A DNA stretch of 64,000 nucleotides from Dendrolimus kikuchii (taxonomy: Eukaryota > Arthropoda > Insecta > Lepidoptera > Lasiocampidae). The translations under genes and the position numbers were made by a program. Where the stretch lies: assembly GCA_019925095.2 (NCBI GenBank), contig CM034390.1, positions 1,227,501 through 1,291,500 on the forward strand, read 5' to 3'. Each line of letters starts with the position of its first letter. The stretch's first letter is position 1. Shown piece after piece: positions 52,074 to 63,199 of this stretch. A model generated the notes under the pieces. The model made no database searches and was not told the DNA's origin. It worked only from the letters and a program-made list of their open reading frames with translations.

Positions 52074-52949
52074 AATATTTCGACGGGTTATCATTTCAAG
52101 TCGTAATTGTCACGTGGGTGTTGCTTAAAAATATGGATCTATGGAAGATCATAAATTTGCTCCATATTAATTGAAATATTTATAATATACATTGTTTAGC
52201 TCAATTAAAGTTGACAAAATAATGATCTGATATGAATTTAATCATGACATATGAAATTTAAAAAAATGACTAATATTTTTTAAATATTTATTTTATACGA
52301 ATTATACACGTTCTAATGATATAACTGCTTATTTAAAATAACACTTGATATTTTATTCTCGTCGAAGGTGTTGGTACGGGCTCTAACGCCAGTACAACAC
52401 TACGCTTTTATTTGTAAAGACTAAATTGTCAATGTCAAACTTGTGTCAAAATGCCTGCATCATTTTTGAGTTTGACAATTGTAAGCTGTCAGTTTGATCT
52501 CTGCAATAAAAAGAGTATATCATGTCAATGAGCACATTCAAAGTAAATTTTGTAAAAGCTTTTTAGAAATAAGGTACTATTCTTTGATATCTGTCATATC
52601 TTTATTATTAGTATGATATATTTTATGTATTTAAGTACTGTATTCATTTTTAATATTTACGTTTAAAATGTTTAATTAATATTAAAAAATAATGAAGTAC
52701 CTGTGCACATTGTTATTATGTAAGATTTTTTACTTTAACTTAATATTAACTTTGATTGCTAGTCCAAAGTGGGCAACACCGATGAAAATGTCTAACTTTA
52801 CATTTAATACAGCACTGACATAATCAGAGTAGGCTCGTACCGAGTGCTCGTAAGATGGGTTGCGATCTACACTCTATCAATCTACAATCTATTTATATTC
52901 AAAATTAAGAATGATACAAATTTTTTTTATAAAGTCATCTTAAGCTACG
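52074..52949. other. AT-rich, no gene seen
   Basis: TTGTCAATGTCAAACTTGTGTCAAAATG and TTTGACAATTGTAAGCTGTCAGTTTGA near 52426-52496 form a loose inverted pair. Nothing else. Confidence 0.35.
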
Positions 52950-53185
52950 GTCCACAAGAGACTCACGACACGATTTTTCCTGTTTCACTTGCAGGCGTCA
53001 CAATAGTAAACTCAAGTGGAACGGTTATCCGACCTACCTCTTGACATGGGTCGTTGTGAGCGCTGCGTGAGCGAAAATCATGACGTCATTAGTGACATTT
53101 TCGCCACGACCATAACGACCGCGGTCGCCTTGTGGAACGGCAGACTGAGCATTATGGGCGTTGTGAGATACTAAAGGAACGCTCC
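52950..53185. repeat. MITE with CGTTCC ends, copy 3
   Basis: Shares GAGACTCACGAC, CAAGTGGAACGGTTAT, GACATGGGTCGTTGTGAGCG and AAAATCATGACGTCATTAGTGAC with the copies at 16660 and 20928. Ends ACTAAAGGAACG. Confidence 0.6.
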
Positions 53186-53940
53186 CTTTTAGTAGACTCA
53201 TAGAGGTACGAGTGCACTCGGTCAGAGTGTACTCTGACCATGTCAACGTAAACAAATTTGGCTCAAATGTATATAAAAATAATTAAAAAGGTAATGACCT
53301 ATTATCATTCGTAGCAATTTTTTTCATGAGTTTATTGAAACTATATTGCTTAGCCATGAATTCCTTTAAATAAAACATGTTATTATTTGACAAGATTCGA
53401 TTAGTAAAATTATTAATGAGGCTAACATGAAAATTTAAATTATAACAACGAATTGAATTTAAGATGTTTGATCAAAAATGTAACAAGTATTTTACCACCA
53501 AATAAATGCTTATGTAGTTTAGCTATATTGTTAAATGTATACTCGCACTATGTTTAATAAGAATTGATTTTTAGTATTTAATATTTGATAAATTTTGAAT
53601 AGTGAAGCTCCTTATATATCATCGGATGCGTCCCTAAGCCGCGACTAACAAGTGTGTACGGTCGTTGCAGTGTTGCCAACTCTCATGATAGCCAACGCAC
53701 TTCGATATATCGAATGTTATCGTCAAAAAACTAGTATTTCTTATAATTTAATTTATACTTTACGTCATTACTCTACGTTAAGCTTTTTGTTTTTAAATGC
53801 ATCCTATTAACGCGAGTTACTATAATAATATTGAAAGTGATTCATGTATTGAGCAAGTTATTTTGTACTTCGATAGATGGCGCTAGTTAAACAATAGATC
53901 GCGGTATGGTTTGCATTTTGCTAATTTAACTATGTAAGCA
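53186..53940. other. AT-rich, no gene seen
   Basis: Noncoding up to a LINE/Helitron-type tail. Confidence 0.3.
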
Positions 53941-54686
53941 ATCTATACTAATATTATAAAGCTCAAGGGTTTGTTTAAACGCGCTAATCTCAGGAACCGC
54001 TAGTCCGATTTGAAAAATTCTTTCAGTGTTGAATAGTACATTTATCGAGGAAGGCTATAGGCTATATTATATTTAAAAAAAAATTGGGGATCCTTACTAA
54101 AAGTCCAATAATGTAACCCAAGGTGTAAAAAATGACCCGAAAAAATCCTTACACGGCGTGCGCTGCGAAAACTATTGATTATAGAACAAAACAATGTACT
54201 ACCATTTTGCAGAACATATAATTGTCTACAAAAAATATCGCGTAACCATATGTCTAACTATTGTAGTTATCTCAAAATGAGTTTTTATTTTTTTTAAGAA
54301 TTAAAATGCCGTTGCTTCAAAAATGATTTATTTTGTAACTGAGTATTAATCCTTATCAAAATAAATAACTCCATATTCAAGACGAATTCAATACCTTTCT
54401 AGAACTTTTTGAATTATTCAATTCGGACGTTTCATTCAAAAGATATCGCGATATTTAAAATGTAAGTATTAGTGTTGTAGCCAAATATACTAATATATTC
54501 TTTGATTGAACGCGCTAATCTCAGGAACTATTGGTCTGATTTGAAAAATTATTTCAGTGTTGGATAGTCCAATATCATCACGTTAAGACCAATAGGAGCG
54601 GAGCACCAATGAAGAATGTTTCAAAATCGGAGGGTTTTGAAAGCAAATTCCACGCGGACGACGTCGCGGGCACAGCTAGTTATTAA
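53941..54686. repeat. Two tails of the ACTAGCTGTG repeat family
   Basis: 53941-54180 begins TACTAATATTATAAAGC and contains GCGCTAATCTCAGGAACCGC. 54484-54686 has the same block and continues to GGACGACGTCGCGGGCACAGCTAGTT, the inverse of the start at 27952. The interval between is unassigned. Confidence 0.5.
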
Positions 54687-55863
54687 ATAAATTTTGTATC
54701 TATCTAGCATTGTTTTTGTTTCACTGACCCGCCTTAGTCTGAATTTGGTCACATCCTAATCTAGTATTTTAGGAATTGATATAGCGCGTTTTGTCTAGCT
54801 AGAGTTGGCAACATTGAGAATATTAAGATTTCTATCAAACGTCGGCACGTTCAAGGACGGTCCAAGGTCACGTGTCCAATTGACGTCCGATAGTTTGCAA
54901 CGAAAAAGAAGTCGGTTCTCCCCCTAGAGCAAAAATGTCCACATGGTCATTCAGGGGCTCAGAAAACCGCTGTCGGTCATCCAAAACAAAATGGGAACTG
55001 GTTCAAATCTCGTGGTAAAATATCGCGGTATAATAGTTCATTAGACATTCGTTGTCCAGATTTAAGTCGCGACTGTCGGCCGCGTCCGATAATGTATTCG
55101 GAGCTTTAATGCAGACCAAACAAGCGGATACATGTGAAACTAATTCATGTGTTATCATCCTAAATGTACCATGTTTTAGCGAAATAAATTGAAAAAAAAA
55201 AATTGACAGATGGAATGAAATATTTTTGTATTGTATTTTTATATCACATTCCCTCAATAACCGTGCCTTTAAAATATACTAGATGATTACACTTAATATC
55301 CATATTATAGCAATTTATATTTATTATAATAATTAAGCACTTTACAGCACAAAAATAATAACGTCCATATTTTAATCTAAATGTTACATTGTTACTCAAT
55401 TTAATGTTTTATTATAAGATTAAAAGGTGTTAATTAAAATTATGCGTTTTCTTTCAATAACTTATACATATGTCGTATAAAGAAATAAGGGGGCCGTGTG
55501 CGAGTCGAACTCGGAAGGAGAGGGGATTAACTACATAGTCCAGATATTGCAGTCTTATTCACCCCTGCATTAAAAATAAATAGATTTTTATGACATTTTA
55601 ATTTGCAGCGATTACAGGTAAGCTCTGACAGATGCTGGACTATAACACTGCACGATAGTGTAAAAATAAAACATTATTCTAACTTTTCAGTAACATTATT
55701 TATTATACATAAATTGGAATAAATGCAATAATCTTATATTTTGCAGATATTAATAATTATATTAATTAAAATAATTTTTTTACACATTATGTTAGAGCTT
55801 TAATCTCTTGATATCTTCTATCTTGAAGTCGGTTCTGTGAAATAAAAATAAATAATTATGTAG
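54687..55863. other. 1.2 kb without recognisable genes
   Basis: Noncoding. GCGAGTCGAACTCGG at 55499 is a 14-bp near-palindrome reminiscent of a tRNA-gene remnant, but no cloverleaf can be drawn around it. Confidence 0.35.
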
Positions 55864-56420
55864 CATATCGAGCCCTTACCGCCATTTCATCGTAAGCGAC
55901 ATTTGGACTTAAGTAAATTATTGGTTGCAAAAGTTATTTTAAACTATTATTTTGTTTTTAAATTTTGAATTTTAGTTACATTAGATCGTACTGAATCAAA
56001 AACGGAAAGTATTAAAACATACATACATAGCTTCACGCCAGTTCCCTTGCGGGGTAGGCACGAACAACAGAGCGCCGTTCAGGCTTATTCTTACACACCT
56101 CACTTGCCTCTTTGACATTCATAACTCTTGTCATGCAAGCTCGTCTGTTCTTAAGGCTTCTGACATCACCTTCTGCTAGTACACGATCAATTTGATCATG
56201 GAAGGTGTGTGGTGTCGTGGCCTTCCACGACTTCTGCATGCATCCACTTTTGCATTGTATATCTGTTTAGTCATTCTTTCATCATGCATTCTTTCCACAT
56301 GCCCGAACCACCGGAGCATTCATGTTTTAAAACAAATTAATTTAAAATACCTTTTGCAACAAAAATATATACTTAAGTCCAAATGTCGCTTACGATAAAA
56401 TGGCGGTAAAGGCTCGATAT
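55864..56420. repeat. Inverted-repeat MITE carrying a LINE tail
   Basis: The left arm ATATCGAGCCCTTACCGCC...GACATTTGGACTTAAG (from 55865) is inverted at the right (CTTAAGTCCAAATGTCGC...GGCTCGATAT, to 56420). The termini are those of the composite element at 18330-19560. The RTE-like tail at 56018-56321 is nested inside. Confidence 0.7.
56018..56321 (-). mobile_element. RTE-like LINE 3' end, copy 9
   Basis: (ACAT)n tail at left; YPARELA end present; a small 5-bp duplication GTGTG at about 56206 shifts the frame in the middle. Confidence 0.82.
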
Positions 56421-56644
56421 ATTACTTCTTACAGGCTGCATTTTGTAAAAAGGACTTGGAAAAAAAAACCTTAGGCATGTCTTTTTTGTAACTGTCAGAA
56501 GTTTTTATATCCCACTTTTAGATGGCGCTTTAGTGGGAAAAGTATAACTATTTTTTTGTTGCTTTTTGAACATTTATTAATTATTTAACTAGTCTTCCCC
56601 GCGGATATTGTGGGTTTTAAAAATTCTTTTTTGCTTTTTTTTTG

Positions 56645-56952
56645 GATTTTATGGCTTGGCAGCTAAGCCTTTAAGCCAGATCTTAGATTCAATGTAGTTT
56701 CTTCATTTTCTTAAACCTATGTGTAGCACAGCTGAACTGTAGGTTATCAACTAATGCCATTCAACGGAGTTCTTGTGACAACTCAAAAGACCACATTTGA
56801 CTTTACAGTTCACATTTCTCACAAAACACATCATTCCTACTCAAAAACCATCAATATCCTACAACTATTGTTCATTTTAGAGTAATTTTACACATTTTCA
56901 GAAAATAAAACTGCACAGCACAACGTGCCCTTTCAGTTCCCGCCAAAAACTC
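56645..56952 (-). mobile_element. SINE-like retroposon, diverged copy 3 (family I)
   Basis: From ATGGCTTGGCAGCTAAGCC to CAGTTCCCGCCAAAAACTC, so it has the same 5' end (on the minus strand) as copies 1 and 2. It has an extra 50-60 bp near the tail. The target duplication is not clear. Confidence 0.7.
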
Positions 56953-56989
56953 TTCCTCTTCTTCTTCTTTACTTGATATAACTTTTTGA

Positions 56990-57642
56990 TAGGGATGGGC
57001 CGAATGTGGTTTCAACCGAATACGAACGTTCGGTTAAAACAAAAAATTCGGCCGAACTTCGGTTTGATTTCGCCACGCTTCCTCGAAAGAGACACGTCGT
57101 GACTTGATAACGCCGAATCGTTAGCATTTTTACACCTGCCGCTAATAAATTTTAAGTGCGAGTAGGTGTGAATAAAAGAATAGGTTTAGACCTTTGATCA
57201 AAAAAATAACACCATTTCATAATTCTACATTTTTATATTTCTACTTTGTAAAAAAAATTATTTGAAACCAAATTAAAGCTATAATTGCCATAAGTGTTTT
57301 TTTAAAATTTAAGATATACATTAGAATTAAGCAATTACACTACTTACAGATGTTTGTTAAAGGAATAATAAGTTTATTTAATTTTTGTTTTAATTTGACG
57401 ACTATTTAATTAGGGAAAGACTCAATTAAGAACTAAATTTATTTAATATTTATCACATTGCAAGTTAAGGTTTAGATGTTCGTAACTAAAATAAATGATC
57501 ATAAGTATATAAAGGCCTAATTTTATTTTACGGTTATGTTATATATGATTTCTATTAAATTCAGTCAAAATAGTTTAAATAGGCATTTTACTTTTTTTCT
57601 TGTGCCGAATGTTCGGCATTCAAACCGAATTTCCCATCCCTA
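56990..57642. repeat. hAT-type MITE, copy 2 (CCGAA-rich)
   Basis: TAGGGATGGGCCGAATGTGG to GAATTTCCCATCCCTA, bounded by CTTTTTGA and CTTTTTAA (8 bp, one change). It is inverted relative to 15836-16573. Confidence 0.78.
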
Positions 57643-57696
57643 CTTTTTAATTATAGTGAAAAAAAATTTTTGTTATAAAAATTATATATGAGCTTT

Positions 57697-57752
57697 CCAT
57701 TGATTCCAAATGCCCATAGACGAGGGTAATCACTTTCCATCAGGTGGGCTGT
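57697..57752 (+). repeat. Family A fragment overlapping the Cog4 stop codon
   Basis: CCAAATGCCCATAGACGAGG and CTTTCCATCAGGTGGGCTGTC match the family A tail block (CCATAGGCGATGG, CTTTCCATCAAGTGGGCCGTC). The match stops at the Cog4 coding region, and the poly(A) end is missing. Confidence 0.7.
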
Positions 57753-57991
57753 CCGGTGTACTTTAGCGACGAGCGACGGTGTGCGCACCTCCTTGCGAGT
57801 ATGTCCCTGGCGTGCGCGGCGCTGAGCCGCGGCTGCGGCTGCAGCGCGTCGTGCGCGTGCGCCGCGCGCTCCAGCGCGAGCAGCGCCGCCGCCTGCGCCA
57901 GGCGCGCGCAGCGCTCGCGCGCGCCGCCCGCGCTGCTGCCCGCCCACGACGCCAGCCGGCGCGCGCGCCGCTCCACGCCCAGCCCGCCCTC
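57740..57991 (-). CDS. Cog4: Conserved oligomeric Golgi complex subunit 4, last exon
   Basis: Minus strand, 84 codons including TGA. The acceptor (GACGTGCGCAG) ends at 57992, phase 0. The protein reads EGGLGVERRARRLASW, then RERCARLAQAAALLALERA and PRLSAAHARDILARR. These line up with the known end of COG4, where a short GGL segment, an RLTQMATILNLE-like helix and an RLTPAEVRQVLALR-like helix close the protein. COG4 is part of the tethering complex for retrograde Golgi traffic. The exon is about 80% GC, with alanine and arginine far above the AT-rich average. The last four residues (GQPT) and the stop lie in a family A retroposon fragment, so the natural end has been replaced. Confidence 0.8.
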   Translation of the reverse strand, partial: EGGLGVERRARRLASWAGSSAGGARERCARLAQAAALLALERAAHAHDALQPQPRLSAAHARDILARRCAHRRSSLKYTGQPT

Positions 57992-58019
57992 CTGCGCACG
58001 TCTTTCGCTTTAGCCGAAT

Positions 58020-58060
58020 GCTGATGCTGATCATGATCATGATGATGATGATGATGATGG
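58020..58060. repeat. (ATG)n-type microsatellite in Cog4 intron
   Basis: GATCATGATCATGATGATGATGATGATGATGG just upstream of the final-exon acceptor on the minus strand. Confidence 0.85.
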
Positions 58061-58703
58061 AATGTGTTCACTTTTGTAATATATATAATTAAATGAAACT
58101 ACATTATTTTCCAATTTTAGAGAATTGTCTCTGTAGTGTATGTATATTATAATAATATACAAGTATCTGTCTCGATTGTATTACGTCATTGAGACACAGT
58201 GGGAGGGGGACATCAATTGAGTAGGGAGGCTGAGTCCTCAGTCAATAACCAACCGCTGATACAGCTGGACGTGCGATAATGGTAGACGAGCCGGTGACAT
58301 CTATATTAGTGTTAAGGAGCAAACACTACAGACTCATTTCCATATATATTTCCCTTACTATTGTATGACATGACAATAATGACAGACATCGTCTCAAACA
58401 GAATGTGAGCAGTGTCAGCCGCGTGGTGATGGGAAATCGTCATATTTTGGATAACTCACACTGTATGTCTAAGTTGTATTTATTAATCAATATTCACGTT
58501 CAGTTTTGCCAATGTGTATGGAGTTTAGTTTGATGCATGTATTAAGAGATGGCGCCACCGTCGTTTTGCATCGCGGTATGGTTTGTGTATCGCGTATTCT
58601 CTTATTTTATTGGATTTAAAAAGTTTTTTACGTTTGCATATCTAAGTGCGAGTGTTTGTGCTAACACTGTATCCTTATAAATTATACAAGCTATATTATT
58701 GTA
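58061..58703 (-). other. Cog4 intron, unassigned part
   Basis: Noncoding; no exon recognised. Confidence 0.35.
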
Positions 58704-60024
58704 CACATACATACATACATACATAACTTCACGCCAGTTCCCTTGCGGGGTAGGCACGAACAACAGAGCGCCATTTAGGCTTATTCTTACACACCTCACT
58801 TGCTTCTTTGACATTCATAGCCCTTGTCATGCACGCTCGTCTGTTCTTAAGGCTCCTGACATCTAGGGATGCAACATCGCTCATAAAAAACATCGATATT
58901 AGGATATCGATGTTTTCAAAAGTGAAATATCGATGTTAAAAATATCGACGTTTATGAACGATATATCGATGTTTTTTTTATCACCATTTACATAAGCTTT
59001 TTACGCTTGTTCCTGCGATGCACTTCGCAATGCTCTCATCCTACTAAATACTATGTTTATTCTATTTATATGTCTTTTCCCTTACCCACATTCATTACCG
59101 TACTTACTATTCAACAACGTGGGCACACACTAACACATCCCTATCACCATTTTAAATAAATGTACATCTAAGAAAAATTGTTATTTTTAATAGAAATGAA
59201 AGAAATAGGTATAATAATCAACTTTTATATTATAAATTATTACTGGCAATAAGAAAAAAATATTAAAAATAGAGCGCAACATGGCGCGTTATGTCTATGT
59301 ATGATAAAACATCGTCGTTCATAAAACATCGTTCTTGAACACCGATGTATCGTCGATGTTTTGGTTTCAACATCGATGTTAAAACGTCGATTTTTATGAA
59401 CGATACATCGATGTTTTGTTTGCATCCCTACTGACATCACCTTCTGCTAGTACACGATCAATTTGATCATGGAAGGTGTGTCGTGGCCTTGCACGACTTC
59501 TGCATCCATCCACTTTTGCATTGTATATCTGTTTAGTCATTCTTTCATCATGCATTCTTTCCACATGCCCGAACCACCGGAGCATTCCTTTCCTTACCTT
59601 CACCCCGACACTCTCTTTCTTACTTCGGTATTACGAACGCGGTCCGCGAGCGTCACTCCGCAGATTTTGCGCAGTGCTCGCATCTCGACTGCGTTTACTC
59701 TACTTTCATGCTCTCTCTTCCATACCCAACTCTCGCTTCCATACGTGAGTGTAGGTACCAGCACCGCGTTGTGTCTGGCTGAGGTTCTTAGCGCCTAGAA
59801 GTTTACCTAACGCTCCATTGAAACTATTCCCCAAATTCACTCTTCTTCCTATATCAGTGGTGTACCTTCCATCCCTGCTAAAAGCACATCCAAGATATAC
59901 AAACTCATTCACTTGCTCCAGCATAACATCATCGACCATTATCCTTGCATTCGTTCTGGTTTCTTCTCTTTCAAACACCATAACTTTTGTTTTCTTCGCA
60001 TTCAAATGTAAGCCTCTCGCCTGA
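58704..60024 (-). mobile_element. RTE-like LINE fragment interrupted by a hAT MITE, copy 10
   Basis: The 3' tail (ACAT)n starts at 58704. The coding end is split by the MITE at 58864-59430 with its 8-bp duplication CTGACATC, then resumes. This is the longest copy: upstream on the minus strand it includes 'KTKVMVFEREE', 'VNEFVYLGCAFSRDG' and 'GNSFNGALGKLLGAK', the region between the RT core and the GHVERM motif. Frameshifts are present. Confidence 0.82.
58864..59430. repeat. hAT-type MITE (TAGGGATGCAACATCG), copy 1
   Basis: 567 bp with inverted TAGGGATGCAA and TTGCATCCCTA ends. The perfect 8-bp duplication CTGACATC is at 58856-58863 and 59431-59438. The ends are packed with ATCGATGTT words. 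Inserted into the LINE fragment, so it is younger than that insertion. Confidence 0.88.
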
Positions 60025-61320
60025 CAGTCATCTTATTATTGTAGTTTCATCAAAATACATTGTGTAGTTTTTGCGTGAAAGAGTAACAAACGTACATCCA
60101 TAAATTCTCACAAACCTTCTTGTTTATAATATTAATAGGATAAGTGCTAAATGCTAATGATAAAATTAAATGATAATGATTGTTATAGATGTATCGATGT
60201 ACTTATTTCTAAACGTATTAGAAAAAGTAAACTGAATTAGGCGGGACTCTGTCAAATGTCAATCATTATTAAAATGGTATCTGTCAACGCGGCAACCCAG
60301 TATTAAGTACTGAACGCGTATCCAAAATGGCGGTGGTAGGATTGCTGGTATGGATAAGAAGGGAGACTAACCTGCGTGCCTCTAGGCTGCACTAACTATG
60401 CTGATCACCAAGTCGTGAGCCTTGCAGCAAATCTTCTGGCTTGTCTCCTTCTTGCGGCCTTCGATAATCAATTGTACACACGCGGCGCGGTATAACTGCA
60501 CTTATAGCAGGTGGTGGCGGTAAAGATGTGCGGGTTGTCGTACGAGGGTCGACAGCAGACTACGCTTGACGAGGGTTGACAGCAGACTGACTCGTAAAAG
60601 CGAGCAGTATTAGCACAGCGGTAAGTACGACAAGGATAGTCGAATGGAATGGAAGATGGCGGCTGGGACAAGGTGATTGGATAACGCGGTTAGGAAAGCG
60701 GGTACTTGTGGAAATAATTTCAAGGGGACAGGATTTTAAATAAGCGGCGCGAACAGTATCCACGAGAGTTAACGAGTGTTTCATTTTATATTAAATTGTA
60801 ACCATGAAAGTTATGATACAATAGATGACTGATATAAAATGATTTGTGTGCTGGTCGACATGTGTTCGCTACTTGATTCCAATTCTACTGTATTCTGTAG
60901 AAGTAGCTACCTAGAACCCATACATAATATAAGTAGCCAATACAATGTGTAAGGTAAAATAGATCAGCTCTCGTGGGGCGCTGTAGCCCGTGGATAAAAT
61001 GTTCAGTTTGTAATGGACTGTATGAGAGAGATATGACCTAGATCCTTGCACTAGAAAAGCAGAAGCTCCACCAGCCTTGGGATCGGCCCTCTCGAGCTAA
61101 CACTTTTGACAAAGTCTAAGCACATATAGTCAGCTCTTGGCACGGCCAGTAATCACAGTAAGTCTCGTGAAACGGCGACAGTAAGTCGTCTAAAAAAAAA
61201 AATGGCTGCCCCTACCCTGCTGTGAATTGGCCGTCGCCTCACACAGAAAGAGGGTAGACAGCAAAATTGATGGAGCGATATTCTATCTACTTTATACTAG
61301 GCAAGGATCGAACAGCTCCA
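60025..61320 (-). other. Cog4 intron, 1.3 kb unassigned
   Basis: 60300-60790 is GC-richer, with a phrase CGAGGGTCGACAGCAGACTACG ... CGAGGGTTGACAGCAGACTG (direct repeat of about 20 bp). It may be a retrotransposon LTR or leader, but no ends could be fixed. No exon of Cog4 is visible. Confidence 0.4.
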
Positions 61321-61328
61321 AATATGGA

Positions 61329-62314
61329 TAGGGATGCAAACAAAACATCGATGTTTCCAAATATCGATATATCGTTCATAAATATCGATGTTTTAACATC
61401 GATGTTCAAACCGAAATATCGACGATACATCGTTGTTCAAGAACGATGTTTTGTGAACGATATTTTATCTTACATAGACATAAAGTGCCATCTTGCGCTC
61501 TATCTGTGATACATACATACATAACTTCACGCCAGTTCCCTTGCGGGGTAGGCACGAACAACAGAGTGCCATTTAGGCTTATTCTTACACACCTCACTTG
61601 CCTCTTTGACATTCATAGCTCTTGTCATGCACGCTCGTCTGTTCTTAAGGCTCCTGACATCACCTTCTGCTAGTACACGATCAATTTGATCATGGAAGGT
61701 GTGTCGTGGCCTTCCACGACTACTGCATCCATCCACTTTTGCATTGTATATCTGTTTAGTCATTCTTTCATCATGCATCTGTGATCTATACATATATCCA
61801 TTATATTATTTTTTTCTTATTGCCAATAATAATTTATAATGTAAACGTTGATTATTATACCTATTTCTTTCATTTATTTTAAAAATTACCATTTTTCTTA
61901 GATGTACATTTATTTAAAATGGTGATAGGGATGCGTTAGTGTGTGCCCACGCTGTTGAATTGCAAGTAAAGTAGTGAATGTTCGATAAGGCAAAAGACAT
62001 ATAAATAGAACATAGTATTTAGTAGCAATGAGAGCATTGAGAAGTGTGTGAGGTATTTCTTTGAAAGATAGAGTGACGGTGGTGTAAAAGGATGATGTTA
62101 GTGAAAGCAAGAATTAAGAAATGTTTGCTAGAGTCGTTTGGGCGATACATCGACGTTAAAAAAAAGCGATATTTCATTTGCATCGCAGTAAGAACCGTCA
62201 AAAGTTTATGTAAATGGTGATAAAAAAACATCGTTCATAAACATCGATATTTTTAACATCGATGTTTCACTTTTGACAACATCGATGTTTTATATGAACG
62301 ATGTTGCATCCCTA
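61329..62314. repeat. hAT-type MITE (TAGGGATGCAA), copy 2, carrying a LINE tail
   Basis: 986 bp with the same ends as 58864-59430. The perfect 8-bp duplication AATATGGA is at 61321-61328 and 62315-62322. The LINE tail at 61511-61776 is inserted inside it, so here the order of events is the reverse of that at 58.9 kb. Confidence 0.88.
61511..61776 (-). mobile_element. RTE-like LINE 3' end, copy 11
   Basis: Bounded by a 9-bp duplication ATCTGTGAT (61502-61510 and 61777-61785). This is the clearest proof that this family inserts as 5'-truncated units with the (ATGT)n tail as the 3' end. The frame from MHDERMTKQ to YPARELA is open. Confidence 0.87.
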
Positions 62315-62339
62315 AATATGGAACACTACCTCTTTTTAA

Positions 62340-62693
62340 CCCTTAAGACTGTACACCCTGTACCCCAAATAAGACGGTGGTTACCTCAAAGCGAGATCTT
62401 TATTAAGGAGCTAAGCTGTCCTCAATACAAGTGACGCACTTAAATCATAACGCGATGTAAATCGACGCTAACGCCATCTAGGGCTCGACAAAACAATAAT
62501 CCATAACACACAATTGAACGCTACAAAGCCTCTGGTTGAATTCTTAACAAAGACCATTATGGATATAGCAAAAAACCGCAAGACTAGCACTATCACTATC
62601 TCGTAGTATACTGAGAAAATATACCCATTTCATACAAATCCTATATAAACAGAGTGAGACAACAACACAATGTGCTAATAGTGAGCTGAAGGG
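62340..62693. repeat. piggyBac-like MITE, longer copy 3
   Basis: CCCTTAAGACTGTACACCC to GCTGAAGGG, with TTAA at 62336-62339 and 62694-62697. It has the core of the copies at 419 and 40039 in its right half and about 200 bp of extra sequence in its left half. Confidence 0.7.
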
Positions 62694-62819
62694 TTAATAA
62701 TCGGCAAACAAACACACATAATGTATATCATCAAATTAAACAAGTTACGTTTGTGTTATGGGTAGTATACAATAAACTACTGTGAAGTCGACCTCAGACA
62801 CCCAGACCATAGTGAACAA

Positions 62820-62910
62820 CGTTTCCGAAATTTACTATGCTAGCAATCGAACCCGGAACCTCTGCGTCGCAGAGGTAGGCCGGCAAGGGCTTAGCTCGCT
62901 TAACTACAGA
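62820..62910 (-). repeat. tRNA-like SINE head or remnant
   Basis: The minus strand contains a possible B box (GGGTTCGATTGC) preceded by CTCTGCGACGCAGAGG and TAGTTAAGCGAGC, a weak A-box match. No full cloverleaf with a credible anticodon can be drawn. Confidence 0.35.
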
Positions 62911-62966
62911 GTTCAACTCTGTCCTGTCAACATGCCAACAAGTCGTGCCAAGAGGCCGTGCCTCAC

Positions 62967-63151
62967 CCGGTCGTAGTGGTGGTGCAGGATCCGGCTCTCG
63001 GCGCGGCTGGCCACGTCGGCCAGCACGCCCAGCAGCAGCGCGTCCACGGTGCGCGCCGACACCTGCGCGCGCGCACCCTCGCAGAACTGCTCCAGCGCCA
63101 GCGGCAGCGCGTCCGCGTCGTCGTCCATCTCGTCTTCGAACATCACGACAA
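62967..63151 (-). CDS. Cog4: Conserved oligomeric Golgi complex subunit 4, penultimate exon
   Basis: Minus strand. The donor GTGAGG at 62961-62966 ends the exon in phase 0 (TAC GAC CGG); the acceptor side is placed at about 63152 (AAAAAAAG) and is weak. It encodes an acidic lead (FEDEMDDDADALP), then ALEQFCEGARAQVSARTVD and ALLLGVLADVASRAESRIL, ending HHHYDR. This matches the segment of COG4 just before the GGL motif, where an acidic patch is followed by helices with a D-x-L ... V-x-x-E pattern. It joins the exon at 57740-57991 across a 5-kb intron. Earlier exons lie beyond the window. GC content is high as in the last exon. Confidence 0.78.
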
Positions 63152-63199
63152 CTTTTTTTAATTACTCGATTAACATATCTGCATTGAGGGCCCATTCAC

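Noticed and set aside
57651..58071. Several overlapping alanine/arginine-rich frames around the last Cog4 exon
   Set aside because: High GC removes stops from all frames; only the minus-strand frame with COG4-like helices and correct splice phases is kept.
60468..60784. Cysteine-rich minus-strand frame as a small secreted protein
   Set aside because: No signal peptide or splice support; the sequence contains a direct repeat and looks like transposon leader or LTR sequence.
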